A DNA stretch of 6,967 nt from an uncultured Acidobacteriota bacterium (GTDB lineage Bacteria; Acidobacteriota; Blastocatellia; Pyrinomonadales; Pyrinomonadaceae), in NCBI GenBank assembly GCA_902826505.1, contig CADEFG010000263.1, forward strand, positions 1-6,967, in the 5' to 3' direction. The stretch's first letter is position 1. Each line of letters starts with the position of its first letter. The position numbers were made by a program, and so were the translations under genes. The notes under the pieces were generated by a model. That model was not told the DNA's origin. It worked only from the letters and a program-made list of their open reading frames with translations, and searched no databases. Positions 1 to 6,486 of the stretch are shown piece after piece.

Positions 1-1793
1 CGTATGCCTTGGCCCGATATGGCGTGGAAGTGTTCAGCCGCGGGGGGCTTGATGCCGCGCGCTTCGGCGCCCTTCACGATCGCTTCGGCCAGCGGATGCT
101 CGCTCGCCTTCTCCAGGGCCGCAGCCATGCCGAGCAGCTCGGTCTCGGTGAAGCCGGGAAGGGCGGTCATCGATGACAGCACGGGCTTGCCTTCGGTGAG
201 CGTGCCGGTCTTGTCGACGATGAGAGTGTCGATGGCGGCCATGCCTTCCAGCGCGGCCGCATTCTTCACCAGCACGCCTTCGCGCGCACCGCGGCCGGTC
301 GCCACCATGATGGACATGGGCGTTGCGAGGCCAAGCGCGCAAGGGCAGGCGATGATGAGCACGGACACCGCGGCGACCATGGCATAGGCGAGCGCCGGAG
401 ACGGCCCGAACACCAGCCAGGCCAGGAAGGCGAGCACGGCGATGAGCACGACACTCGGCACGAAGTAGGCCGCGACGCGATCGGCGAGGGACTGGATGGG
501 GGCACGGCTGCGCTGGGCATGGGCCACCATCTCGACGATGCGGGCGAGCACGGTTTCCGAACCCACCTTGCGCGCCTCCATGATGAAGGCGCCGGCCTTG
601 TTGATGGTTCCGCCGGTCACGGTCGCGCCGGGCGCCTTCTCGACGGGGACAGGCTCGCCCGTAAGCAGGGATTCATCGACGGTCGACTGGCCTTCGTGAA
701 CGGTACCGTCGACGGGGATCGACTCACCCGGACGCACGCGCAGGCGGTCGCCGGGGTGGACATGGGCGAGCGGGATGTCGGTTTCGCTCCCGTCCGCGCC
801 GACACGCCGCGCCGTCTTGGGCGCAAGGTCCAGCAGGGCGCGAATGGCCCCGCCGGTACGCTCGCGCGCCTTGAGCTCCAGCACCTGGCCGACGAGCACC
901 AGCGTGACGATGACGGCAGCCGCCTCGAAGTAGCGGCCGACGGCGCCGCCGTGCATCATGAAGTCGTGCGGGAACAGGCCGGGCGCGAGTACCGCCACGA
1001 CGCTGTAGAGATAGGCGGCCAGCACGCCGATGGATATCAGCGTCCACATGTTGGGGCTGCGGTTGCGGATCGAAGCCCAGCCGCGCTCCAGGAACGGCCA
1101 GCCGCACCACAGAACCACGGGGGTCGCGAGCACGAACTCGACCCAGCCCACGGCCTGCGGCGACAACCAGTTGTGCACGGGCAGACCGAGGTCCGGCCCC
1201 ATGGCGAGCACCACAATCGGGACCGTAAGCACGGCGCCGACGGCCAGGCGCCGCCTGAAGTCGACCAGCTCGGGATTCGGCCCTTCGACGGCGGCCGTCG
1301 GGTCTTTCGGCTCCAGGGCCATGCCGCAGATGGGGCAACTGCCGGGACCGACCTGAACGATCTCGGGGTGCATCGGACAGGTGTATTCCGCGTCTTCGCC
1401 CGTCATCGGCACTGGTTTTGTTTCACCGCTCAGAAATTTCTCGGGATTTTGACGAAATTTGTGCTGGCAACCGACCGCGCAAAAATAATAAGTCTGACCC
1501 TGATAAACGAATTTCGCGGCGGCAGAGTCGGGTTTGACGAGCATTTTACAAACCGGATCAACGTGCGTTTCAAAATCCGCGTCCGCCGTTTTTTTTCTGC
1601 CGAGCTGAATCATCGCGGGCGCGGATTTCGGCATCGCAATTTGCTGTTTGAATTTCTCCAGACAACCGTTCGAGCAGAAATAAACCGTTTTTCCGCCGAA
1701 TTCCAAACTTCCGGCGGCAGTTTCGGGCGTCACGCTCATTCCGCAGATCGGATCAATGAAATTTCCCGCTGGTTTTAATTGATGTTCGTGCAT
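1..1793 (-). CDS. copA: Copper-type P1B ATPase, N-terminal 597 codons (3' end outside window)
   Basis: This is an inner-membrane heavy-metal exporter, most likely for Cu(I) or Ag(I), that couples ATP hydrolysis to efflux. The frame is open from ATG 1793 to the left edge. Two YHS domains come first (C17, C40, C44 and C82, C105, C109), then a heavy-metal-binding domain (YTCPMHPEI at 137-145, C153-P-I-C156). Membrane helices start near residue 183. The actuator motif TGEP is at 378-381, the transmembrane metal site C483-P-C485 at the centre of ACPCALGLATP, the phosphorylated D527 in DKTGT, and the nucleotide-domain H566 in SEHPLA. The rest of the N-domain, the P-domain hinge and the last helices are missing. 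Family members usually run to 750-850 residues. ATG 1793 has GGAG six bases upstream and a MerR-type promoter behind it. There is no classical HMA domain. Base composition jumps to very high GC after about residue 130. CPC supports copper or silver, but the deciding residues of the last helices are not visible. Confidence 0.95.
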   Translation of the reverse strand, partial: MHEHQLKPAGNFIDPICGMSVTPETAAGSLEFGGKTVYFCSNGCLEKFKQQIAMPKSAPAMIQLGRKKTADADFETHVDPVCKMLVKPDSAAAKFVYQGQTYYFCAVGCQHKFRQNPEKFLSGETKPVPMTGEDAEYTCPMHPEIVQVGPGSCPICGMALEPKDPTAAVEGPNPELVDFRRRLAVGAVLTVPIVVLAMGPDLGLPVHNWLSPQAVGWVEFVLATPVVLWCGWPFLERGWASIRNRSPNMWTLISIGVLAAYLYSVVAVLAPGLFPHDFMMHGGAVGRYFEAAAVIVTLVLVGQVLELKARERTGGAIRALLDLAPKTARRVGADGSETDIPLAHVHPGDRLRVRPGESIPVDGTVHEGQSTVDESLLTGEPVPVEKAPGATVTGGTINKAGAFIMEARKVGSETVLARIVEMVAHAQRSRAPIQSLADRVAAYFVPSVVLIAVLAFLAWLVFGPSPALAYAMVAAVSVLIIACPCALGLATPMSIMVATGRGAREGVLVKNAAALEGMAAIDTLIVDKTGTLTEGKPVLSSMTALPGFTETELLGMAAALEKASEHPLAEAIVKGAEARGIKPPAAEHFHAISGQGI

Positions 1794-1799
1794 ATTTTT

Positions 1800-1803
1800 C
1801 TCC
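1800..1803 (-). promoter_or_regulatory. Ribosome binding site of the copper ATPase
   Basis: GGAG on the minus strand lies six bases before ATG 1793. It supports that start codon; the first YHS domain begins about 13 residues later. Confidence 0.7.
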
Positions 1804-1823
1804 GCTTTTTTCAAGCTGAGAAT

Positions 1824-1855
1824 ATTCTACAACCTGACAGCAACTATCAGGTCAA
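1824..1855 (-). promoter_or_regulatory. MerR-type promoter and operator of the copper ATPase
   Basis: Read on the minus strand, a -35 box TTGACC (1850-1855) and a -10 box TAGAAT (1824-1829) are separated by 20 bp. Between them lies a dyad, GACCTGATAG-TTG-CTGTCAGGTT (1831-1853), with 8 of 10 positions matching between arms and a perfect ACCTGA/TCAGGT core. MerR-family activators such as MerR, CueR and ZntR are known to bind such a dyad in an over-long 19-20 bp spacer and untwist it when metal is bound. Transcription would start near 1817 and leave a leader of about 25 nt before ATG 1793. The MerR-family gene directly upstream is the obvious candidate regulator. The site is read from sequence; metal-responsive control is inference from the family. 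Confidence 0.85.
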
Positions 1856-1867
1856 GCGGAAAATGTG

Positions 1868-1938
1868 AAAAGGTTGAAAGGGAAAAAGTTTAAAAGGCGA
1901 AAAGGGAAAAAAGTTAAAAAGGATAAAGGTAAAGTTTT
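1868..1938. repeat. Three imperfect 23-24 bp purine-rich tandem repeats
   Basis: Three degenerate units of about 24 bp follow one another at 1868-1891, 1892-1915 and 1916-1938. Each reads roughly AAAAGG-N2-AAAGGG-AAAAA-GTT on the plus strand, so the tract is almost all purine from 1856 to 1936. It lies between the MerR gene stop and the metal operator, where the transcript of the regulator would carry a pyrimidine-rich strand. No function is evident; it may simply be slipped-strand expansion in a spacer. Confidence 0.6.
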
Positions 1939-2003
1939 CTAGAATCTATTCGGTTTCAAGCTTAATCAATTACTGTGAAATTCAAATTCAACTTTCCCCT
2001 TTT

Positions 2004-2411
2004 TTATTTCGCTACTGACTCGATCAGGCGGCAAACCGAAGTTCCGTTCGGCATTGAATCCTGCAAATTTCCCCAATCTTCGAGGGCATGTTCCATTTTC
2101 TTTTGCAGTTTTTGCAGTTCCTTTATTTTGCGGCGATTTTCTTCGATGTGTTCGACGATAATTTTCCGCACCGACGGGCAGGGCGATTCACCGTGTTCGG
2201 CTTTTTCGAGAATATTCGTGATTTCGGCGAGCGTAAAACCGAGGTTTTTCGCGGCGACGATAAATTTCAGCCGCGCCGCGTCCGACGGCTGGTAAACTTT
2301 ATAATTATTCGCCCGATTACGCGCCGGTTTGAGCAATCCGATGCGCGTATAATGCCTGACCGTATAAATCGGGAGATTTGTTTCTTTTGCCAAAACGCTT
2401 GCCGTTAACAT
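2004..2411 (-). CDS. MerR-family metal-responsive transcriptional regulator
   Basis: The 135-residue protein has the MerR layout and length. An N-terminal winged helix-turn-helix carries YTVRHYTRIGLLKPAR at 16-31, a YKVY wing at 37-40, and LKFIVAAKNLGFTLAEI at 48-64. A long dimerisation helix follows at about 80-112, and the C-terminal metal-loop region carries C127 in CRLIE. C78 sits at the start of the dimerisation helix (SPCPSVR), where metal sensors such as ZntR and MerR have a ligand cysteine. Only two cysteines are present, C78 and C127, so the metal cannot be named. Copper is suggested by the downstream ATPase. The gene lies upstream of that ATPase on the same strand, with 210 bp between them that hold a MerR-type operator. 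Start at ATG 2411 is supported by the HTH beginning within a few residues; no Shine-Dalgarno sequence is visible. Whether it is CueR-like, ZntR-like or another subgroup is not resolved. Confidence 0.93.
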   Translation of the reverse strand: MLTASVLAKETNLPIYTVRHYTRIGLLKPARNRANNYKVYQPSDAARLKFIVAAKNLGFTLAEITNILEKAEHGESPCPSVRKIIVEHIEENRRKIKELQKLQKKMEHALEDWGNLQDSMPNGTSVCRLIESVAK

Positions 2412-2475
2412 ATTTTTATAAAAATTTGTTTGAAAATTTAATCAGTTAGTTGCCATTTTTTGACTTCAGGGAAGT

Positions 2476-2504
2476 TTTATAAAATTTCCTGCTTTATAAT
2501 CCAA
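2476..2504 (-). promoter_or_regulatory. Possible sigma-70 promoter of the MerR-family gene
   Basis: On the minus strand, TTGGAT (2499-2504) and TATAAA (2476-2481) are 17 bp apart, about 65 bp before ATG 2411. The -10 box is good (5 of 6) and the -35 box poor (3 of 6). The surrounding sequence is AT-rich, so chance matches are likely. Confidence 0.3.
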
Positions 2505-2622
2505 TTATTAGTTTGGACTTAGGCAGTTGGAAAAAGCAAATCACGCGGATTCGACAAATATGCTCTGCCGGCATCGCGAATAATTCTGGTTTTTGCTTAG
2601 ATTCAACTCATTCTGGATTGGT

Positions 2623-2655
2623 CAGGAAAAACGAGAGAAAAAACTCTCTTTCCTG
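2623..2655. other. Imperfect stem-loop in the spacer
   Basis: CAGGAAA-AAC-GAGAG pairs with CTCTC-TTTCCTG around an A6 loop, giving 12 base pairs with a three-base AAC bulge. No T-run follows on the plus strand, and on the minus strand the stem is not followed by one either, so it does not look like a standard intrinsic terminator. Its role is unknown. Confidence 0.45.
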
Positions 2656-2994
2656 CTTCCATTGTTAGTCTTGAATTTTTTTTCGCGCCTTCATTGGACT
2701 CAAAAAGCCCAAACCCGGAATGCCGCCGAATCTGATTGTGATTTCTTTAAATAATGGCGATAGATTTCGATGCTCGCTTTTTCAACCGGTTCAAAGAGAC
2801 CAAATATTTTCTCGAAAATAACACCGGCGCGGTTAGTTGCTCAAGTCCTCATTTCAGGGTTATAACTTCAATAAAATGATCTTTTACAAAATTATTAAAT
2901 CGGTTTTTTGATTATGGATTTACGGTGAATAAAAATTTTGACCCGTCTTTCAATCGGGGTCAATTCTGTGATATTACATAAATTAGCAAGAAAA

Positions 2995-3849
2995 ATGGAA
3001 AAGATTCAATTTTTAGATTTTCAAAACTGTGCTCGCCTGACAAACAACGAAATCGAAATTGTGGTTTCGCTTGATTTCGGTCCGCGGATTCTCGCCTACA
3101 ATTTCGTTGACGGCACAAATATTCTGGGCATTCACGCCGCCGCCAAAACTGAAACCGCACTTGGAGAATTTAAGCCTTATGGCGGTCACCGGCTCTGGAT
3201 CGCGCCGGAAAATATGCCCGCTTCCTACGCGCCCGACAATTCGCCGGTCGAGTATTTTTATGACGAGGAAAAAAATTCTATTCGGCTCGTTCAACCGATT
3301 GAATCTGTCACGAAAACGCAGAAGGAAATTACCGTCACGCCGGACAAAAAGGGAAGCGGAGTGGTCATAAATCACAAAATCACGAATTGCGGCGCGGGGG
3401 AAATCGATTTGGCGTTGTGGGCTCTGACGATCATGCGCGGCGGCGGGGAAGTTTTGATCCCGAACGAACCGTTTGCGCCTTACGGGGCGGAAACGCTGCT
3501 TCCGATCAGAAATTTGACCGTTTGGTCATACACCGATTTTGCCGATTCGCGCTGGCGATTTGAACGGGAATTTATTCGGCTCCGGGTTGACGCAGAAAAA
3601 GCAGATCCTCAGAAAATCGGGGTTTTAAATAAACTCGGCTGGGCGAAATACCGCATCGAAGATCTGGAATTTACGAAAAAATTCGAATACGACGAAACGG
3701 CGGTTTATGCCGACCTGAATTCAAATATGGAAATCTATGTCGCCGGAGATTTCGTCGAAATCGAATCACTTGCGCCGCTCCGACGGCTTAAAAAAGATGA
3801 ATACGCCGAACACGTCGAAATTTGGGAACTTTCACGGCTGAGCGGTTGA
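2995..3849 (+). CDS. DUF4380-like protein, predicted galactose-mutarotase-like fold
   Basis: This 284-residue protein has no signal peptide or membrane segment and should be cytoplasmic. It opens with alternating beta-strand sequence. LDFGPRI at 26-32 and GGHRLWIAPE at 63-72 resemble the conserved blocks of DUF4380 and aldose-epimerase-like proteins, a beta-sandwich superfamily that binds sugars. A strand-rich second half includes WALTIMRGGGE near 140-150. The family match is by eye; catalytic residues and substrate cannot be assigned, so neither mutarotase activity nor another sugar-binding role is established. I chose ATG 2995 because the conserved part begins there. In-frame TTG 2938 (GGTGA nine bases upstream) and GTG 2968 would add a 19- or 9-residue extension of basic, unconserved-looking sequence. 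The Shine-Dalgarno match at 2995 is weak. The gene is convergent with the family-2 glycosidase and separated from it by a repeat-filled spacer, so they are not an operon. Confidence 0.75.
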   Translation: MEKIQFLDFQNCARLTNNEIEIVVSLDFGPRILAYNFVDGTNILGIHAAAKTETALGEFKPYGGHRLWIAPENMPASYAPDNSPVEYFYDEEKNSIRLVQPIESVTKTQKEITVTPDKKGSGVVINHKITNCGAGEIDLALWALTIMRGGGEVLIPNEPFAPYGAETLLPIRNLTVWSYTDFADSRWRFEREFIRLRVDAEKADPQKIGVLNKLGWAKYRIEDLEFTKKFEYDETAVYADLNSNMEIYVAGDFVEIESLAPLRRLKKDEYAEHVEIWELSRLSG

Positions 3850-3892
3850 TCAGCCATCAAGAGCTTTGCCCAAGAACGTTACCAAGCGCGGG

Positions 3893-3927
3893 AATCGTCA
3901 ATCGTCAATCGTCAATCGTCAATCGTT
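3893..3927. repeat. Heptanucleotide tandem array, AATCGTC x5
   Basis: Five consecutive 7-bp units AATCGTC fill the array; the last unit ends in T instead of C. It ends 22 bp left of the target duplication of the MITE-like element. The unit is the reverse complement, after rotation, of the CGATTGA unit in the second array at 4129-4177. Confidence 0.9.
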
Positions 3928-3957
3928 AAACAGAATGTCCGGTTCACTTAATTATCT

Positions 3958-4109
3958 GAAGGCTGTGCATCAATCAAAAATAATAAGTGCAACCGTTTAG
4001 AAGCGGTCTCTGACCGCCGTCCGGACGAACTTTCTGAAAGCGGCGGTCAGAGACCGCTGCTAAACGTGGCGAGCGTAGTTTTTTGAAGAATGATTGAGGC
4101 ACAGCTTTC
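3958..4109. mobile_element. MITE-like non-autonomous element, 152 bp, 8-bp target duplication
   Basis: The ends are 19-bp terminal inverted repeats: left GAAGGCTGTGCATCAATCA (3958-3976), right TGATTGAGGCACAGCTTTC (4091-4109), matching at 17 of 19 positions. Directly outside, AATTATCT occurs at both 3950-3957 and 4110-4117, as expected for an 8-bp target-site duplication. Inside lies a second, longer inverted repeat (3994-4066). No coding sequence is present, so transposition would need an enzyme supplied elsewhere. Several IS families make 8-bp duplications and I cannot assign one from these ends. The element sits in the spacer between two convergent genes. Confidence 0.8.
3994..4066. repeat. 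Long inverted repeat (26-bp arms, 21-bp loop) inside the element
   Basis: Arms 3994-4019 and 4041-4066 pair at 25 of 26 positions (the only mismatch is 4001 with 4059) around a 21-base loop. Each arm itself contains a small palindrome, GCGGTC-TCT-GACCGC in the left arm and its complement in the right. The DNA or RNA can therefore fold as one long hairpin or two short ones, as in paired REP/BIME elements. In transcripts from either flanking gene the GC-rich stem could block read-through or exonucleases, but no T-run follows it. Confidence 0.9.
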
Positions 4110-4128
4110 AATTATCTAAGGTTTTATT

Positions 4129-4177
4129 CGATTTCCGATTTCCGATTCCCGATTGACGATTCCCGATTCCCGATTCC
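4129..4177. repeat. Heptanucleotide tandem array, CGATTYC x7
   Basis: Seven 7-bp units follow without gaps: two CGATTTC, one CGATTCC, one CGATTGA and three CGATTCC. It begins 12 bp right of the right target duplication of the MITE-like element. The CGATTGA unit is the inverse of the unit in the 3893-3927 array, so the two arrays face each other across the element. Heptamer arrays of this type occur in spacers of some bacterial genomes; no function is known to me. Confidence 0.88.
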
Positions 4178-4257
4178 CGACCGCCCCGCGCTGACTTTTT
4201 GTGCCAAGTCGCCGTGAAGCCGCACATTGATTTTGATTGGTCTTCCGTTTTATAAAA

Positions 4258-6102
4258 TTATTTATTAAAAATTCGCGAAAATTCTTCGGGCGAAACTTTT
4301 GGTTTGCGGTCGTAGGTCATCAAGCCGTTGATTTCCTGTTCGACATCGGTCAACTGGGTGTAGCAATAGCCGACGATCGCTTTGTTCGTCCGCAGCGCCG
4401 TGACGGTCGCATCGAGCCGTTTGAGAAACGCTTCTTTGGTCGGTTCGATATTTCCGTAGCCGAATTCGTTCGATTTTTTGGGTGCCTCGATGCGAAACGC
4501 GATGCCGCCGAATTCGGTGACGACAATCGGCGAGCCGTTATATTTGTAGCCGAAGGCAAGCGCTTCTTTGCCGTTGCGCGGAATGGTTTCGCGATTTGTT
4601 TCCAGTATTTTGTATTTTTCGGTCAATTCTTCGCCGCGCCCGTAATCGTGAATGCCGAAAATATCGGTCGTTTCGGTATGTTCCCAACCGTCGTTGTCCT
4701 GCACGAGCCGCGTTGTATCGAGCGAATGGATCAAATAATACATCGCTTTGGCGTGTTGCTGTTGCTGCCGGTCGGTCGCGATTCTGATCGCGCCCCAGCT
4801 TTCATTGATCGGCGTCCAGGCAATGATCGAAGGATGATTATAATCGCGCTGAACGACTTCGATCCATTCTTGATTAAATCTCGAAACATAATCGTCCGTG
4901 TAAATATCAAACGCGTTCGCCATCTCGCCCCAGGCGAGAAATCCCAATTTATCGCACCAGTAAAGCCAGCGCGGATCTTCGACCTTTTGGTGTTTGCGGG
5001 CGCCGTTCAAACCGAATTTCTTCGCCATTTCGATGTCGTATTTGATGGCTTCGTCGGTCGGCGGCGTGAGCGTCGAATCCTGCCAGTAACCTTGATCCAA
5101 GACGAGTTTTTGAAAATACGGATTATTGTTGAGAAAAATCCGCCCGTCACGAGCTTCGATCTTGCGCTGACCGAAATAACTCGTGACGGTGTCAATGACA
5201 GAACCGTTTGCGGCTAGCAATTCTACTTTCAAATCATACAAATTCGGATTTTCGGGACTCCAGGTTTCCTGATTATTCAAATGAAGTGTCGCGAACGGAT
5301 TTGCACCGCCCTGCGTTTGTGCCGAAACTTCGGTCATTGCCGCCGGATTATTTCGAAACGTCGCCGTCAAACGAATTTTTTCTCCGGCATTGACGGTTTG
5401 ATTCAAAATTGTTTCGATTTTAACCGCGGTGTTATCAATATCCGGCGTGATTCGAAGACGCTTGACGTAAATCGGCGCAACTGTTTCGATCCAGACCGGC
5501 TGCCAGATTCCGGTCGTGCGGGTGTACCAGATCGCCGCCGATTTCGGTTCCCAAAATTGTTTGCCGCGCGGAATCGTCCGGTCGGTCGAAGGATCGAAAA
5601 CACGCACGACAATCGAATTAGCGCTCTCCTTTAAAAGATCGGTAATATCGAAAACAAAGGGCGTGTTGCCGCCGCGATGTTCGCCGATGCGTTCACCGTT
5701 GACCCAGACAATCGCTTCGTAATCGACCGCTCCGAAATTAAGCATCACGCGTTTATTTGCCGCGCGGAATTTCGGCGGAACTTCCAAATTCCGCCGGTAC
5801 CAGACGATATCGTGATAACTCGGATCATTGATGCCGGAAAGTTTCGTCTGAAAGGCGAACGGAACCTGAATCGTGCGCGAAAATTTTTGCGCCGCGTTTT
5901 TATACCAGCCCTCTTTCATTCCGCGATTCCCGTCGTCAAATTCAAATTCCCAGGCGCCGTTCAGGGTTTGCCATTCGGCACGCGCCAAATCGGGACGCGG
6001 ATATTCGGGACGCGGCACCGTTTGCGCATCAATTGATAAAGCCAGCACCAGCGACAAAGCGAAAAAAACAAAAAAATTAAGTTGTAATAAATATTTCATC
6101 AT
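4258..6102 (-). CDS. Secreted glycoside hydrolase family 2 enzyme
   Basis: The 614-residue protein is a retaining exo-acting glycosidase of family GH2 (beta-galactosidase, beta-glucuronidase and beta-mannosidase relatives). A Sec signal peptide (about residues 1-26, core FFVFFALSLVLALS, cleavage likely after IDA) sends it to the periplasm or outside. The jelly-roll sugar-binding domain spans about 45-205 (LNGAWEFEFDD, WYRRNLEVP, VWVNGERIGEHRGGNTPF, GIWQPVWIE), the Ig-like domain about 210-315, and the TIM barrel about 320-610. The acid/base is E434 in WTPINESW, after NHPS, and the nucleophile E530 in IVVTEFGG. Length is normal for the shorter GH2 proteins and both catalytic acids are present, so it should be active. 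The substrate cannot be read from sequence. ATG 6102 is followed directly by a second ATG at 6099; no Shine-Dalgarno sequence is seen. The gene is divergent from a receptor-like gene, and both have LacI-type operators near their candidate promoters, which suggests co-regulated sugar uptake and cleavage. Confidence 0.95.
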   Translation of the reverse strand: MMKYLLQLNFFVFFALSLVLALSIDAQTVPRPEYPRPDLARAEWQTLNGAWEFEFDDGNRGMKEGWYKNAAQKFSRTIQVPFAFQTKLSGINDPSYHDIVWYRRNLEVPPKFRAANKRVMLNFGAVDYEAIVWVNGERIGEHRGGNTPFVFDITDLLKESANSIVVRVFDPSTDRTIPRGKQFWEPKSAAIWYTRTTGIWQPVWIETVAPIYVKRLRITPDIDNTAVKIETILNQTVNAGEKIRLTATFRNNPAAMTEVSAQTQGGANPFATLHLNNQETWSPENPNLYDLKVELLAANGSVIDTVTSYFGQRKIEARDGRIFLNNNPYFQKLVLDQGYWQDSTLTPPTDEAIKYDIEMAKKFGLNGARKHQKVEDPRWLYWCDKLGFLAWGEMANAFDIYTDDYVSRFNQEWIEVVQRDYNHPSIIAWTPINESWGAIRIATDRQQQQHAKAMYYLIHSLDTTRLVQDNDGWEHTETTDIFGIHDYGRGEELTEKYKILETNRETIPRNGKEALAFGYKYNGSPIVVTEFGGIAFRIEAPKKSNEFGYGNIEPTKEAFLKRLDATVTALRTNKAIVGYCYTQLTDVEQEINGLMTYDRKPKVSPEEFSRIFNK

Positions 6103-6205
6103 AAATTTTGTTTTCGGACGAACGAATTTGCGCGTTTTAGGTCACGGAAATGTATTTTCTCCGGTCACGCTTGAAGATGGAAATTCCGACCGCTCCAAAG
6201 TAATT

Positions 6206-6221
6206 GTGTAATCGGTTACAC
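6206..6221. promoter_or_regulatory. LacI-type operator before the GH2 gene
   Basis: GTGTAATCGGTTACAC is a dyad with a central CG in which 7 of 8 pairs match. It contains the pattern TGTAA-N-CG-N-TTACA known for LacI-family repressors. It lies about 105 bp before the GH2 start and immediately downstream of a candidate -10 box, so a bound repressor would cover the transcription start. No LacI-family gene is in the window. Confidence 0.75.
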
Positions 6222-6225
6222 TATA
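6220..6225 (-). promoter_or_regulatory. Possible -10 box of the GH2 promoter
   Basis: TATAGT on the minus strand matches the sigma-70 -10 consensus at 5 of 6 positions and abuts the LacI-type operator. No good -35 box is seen 16-18 bp upstream (GGTATT at 17 bp), so this is tentative. Its position relative to the operator is the main support. Confidence 0.35.
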
Positions 6226-6358
6226 ACGCAAATTTTGGAAAAAATACCAGTAACATTTTGTAAAATATTTTTCTGAAATTCCTCGATCGGAGAGTTTTTC
6301 GAAAAGTTGGCAATTCGGTTTCTTCGGCGGACAGTTTTTCCGGATCATGAGCGCTCGC

Positions 6359-6379
6359 GGCATTTAATGCCTTAAATGC
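6359..6379. repeat. Overlapping AT-rich dyads
   Basis: GGCATT-T-AATGCC (6359-6371) is a perfect 13-bp dyad, and it overlaps GCATTTAA-TGCC-TTAAATGC (6360-6379), a perfect 8-bp-arm dyad. The site lies midway between the two divergent promoters and could bind a dimeric regulator, but it could also be chance in AT-rich DNA. Confidence 0.35.
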
Positions 6380-6486
6380 TGAGTGAAAGTAACAAAAACA
6401 CCATCTGACTTTGATATCAAACAAGTGCGAATAATGGTCAGAGCAAAAGATATTAATTATTTTAATGAACCGGATTAATAATTTTA

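Larger units (their letters stand above)
2412..2937. other. Intergenic spacer between divergent MerR-family and DUF4380-like genes
   Basis: This 526-bp stretch contains no gene I can support. Visible items are a weak promoter for the MerR-family gene (2476-2504), an imperfect hairpin (2623-2655), and a minus-strand open frame of 46 codons (2703-2840, stop at 2700-2702) without a start codon. The frame reads protein-like in part (GVIFEKIFGLFEPVEKASIE followed by IYRHYLKK) and could be the eroded C-terminus of a lost gene. I do not recognise it. No tRNA, riboswitch or CRISPR structure was seen. Confidence 0.5.

Noticed and set aside
724..1338. A 204-codon minus-strand frame rich in Arg, Ala and Gly
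   Set aside because: It is an out-of-frame reading of the ATPase region; Arg-rich low-complexity translation is typical of shadow frames in GC-rich DNA.
519..1778. A 419-codon open frame on the plus strand
   Set aside because: It is antisense to the copper ATPase, whose minus-strand frame has all P-type ATPase motifs. The plus-strand translation has no recognisable domain and results from the high GC of that part.
2623..2655. Intrinsic terminator
   Set aside because: The stem is AT-rich with a bulge and is followed by no T-run on either strand, and no gene ends next to it.
2938..2994. Upstream TTG start for the DUF4380-like gene
   Set aside because: The extra 19 residues do not resemble the start of the family, whose conserved pattern begins at the ATG at 2995. 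The GGTGA before TTG 2938 is spaced nine bases away, so this start is not fully excluded.
3893..4177. Repeats considered as a CRISPR array
   Set aside because: The units are 7 bp and contiguous, without spacers, and the larger repeat is an inverted pair with target duplication. No cas gene is present.
4237..5217. A 326-codon open frame on the plus strand
   Set aside because: It is antisense to the barrel domain of the GH2 gene, which carries both catalytic glutamates in the minus-strand frame.
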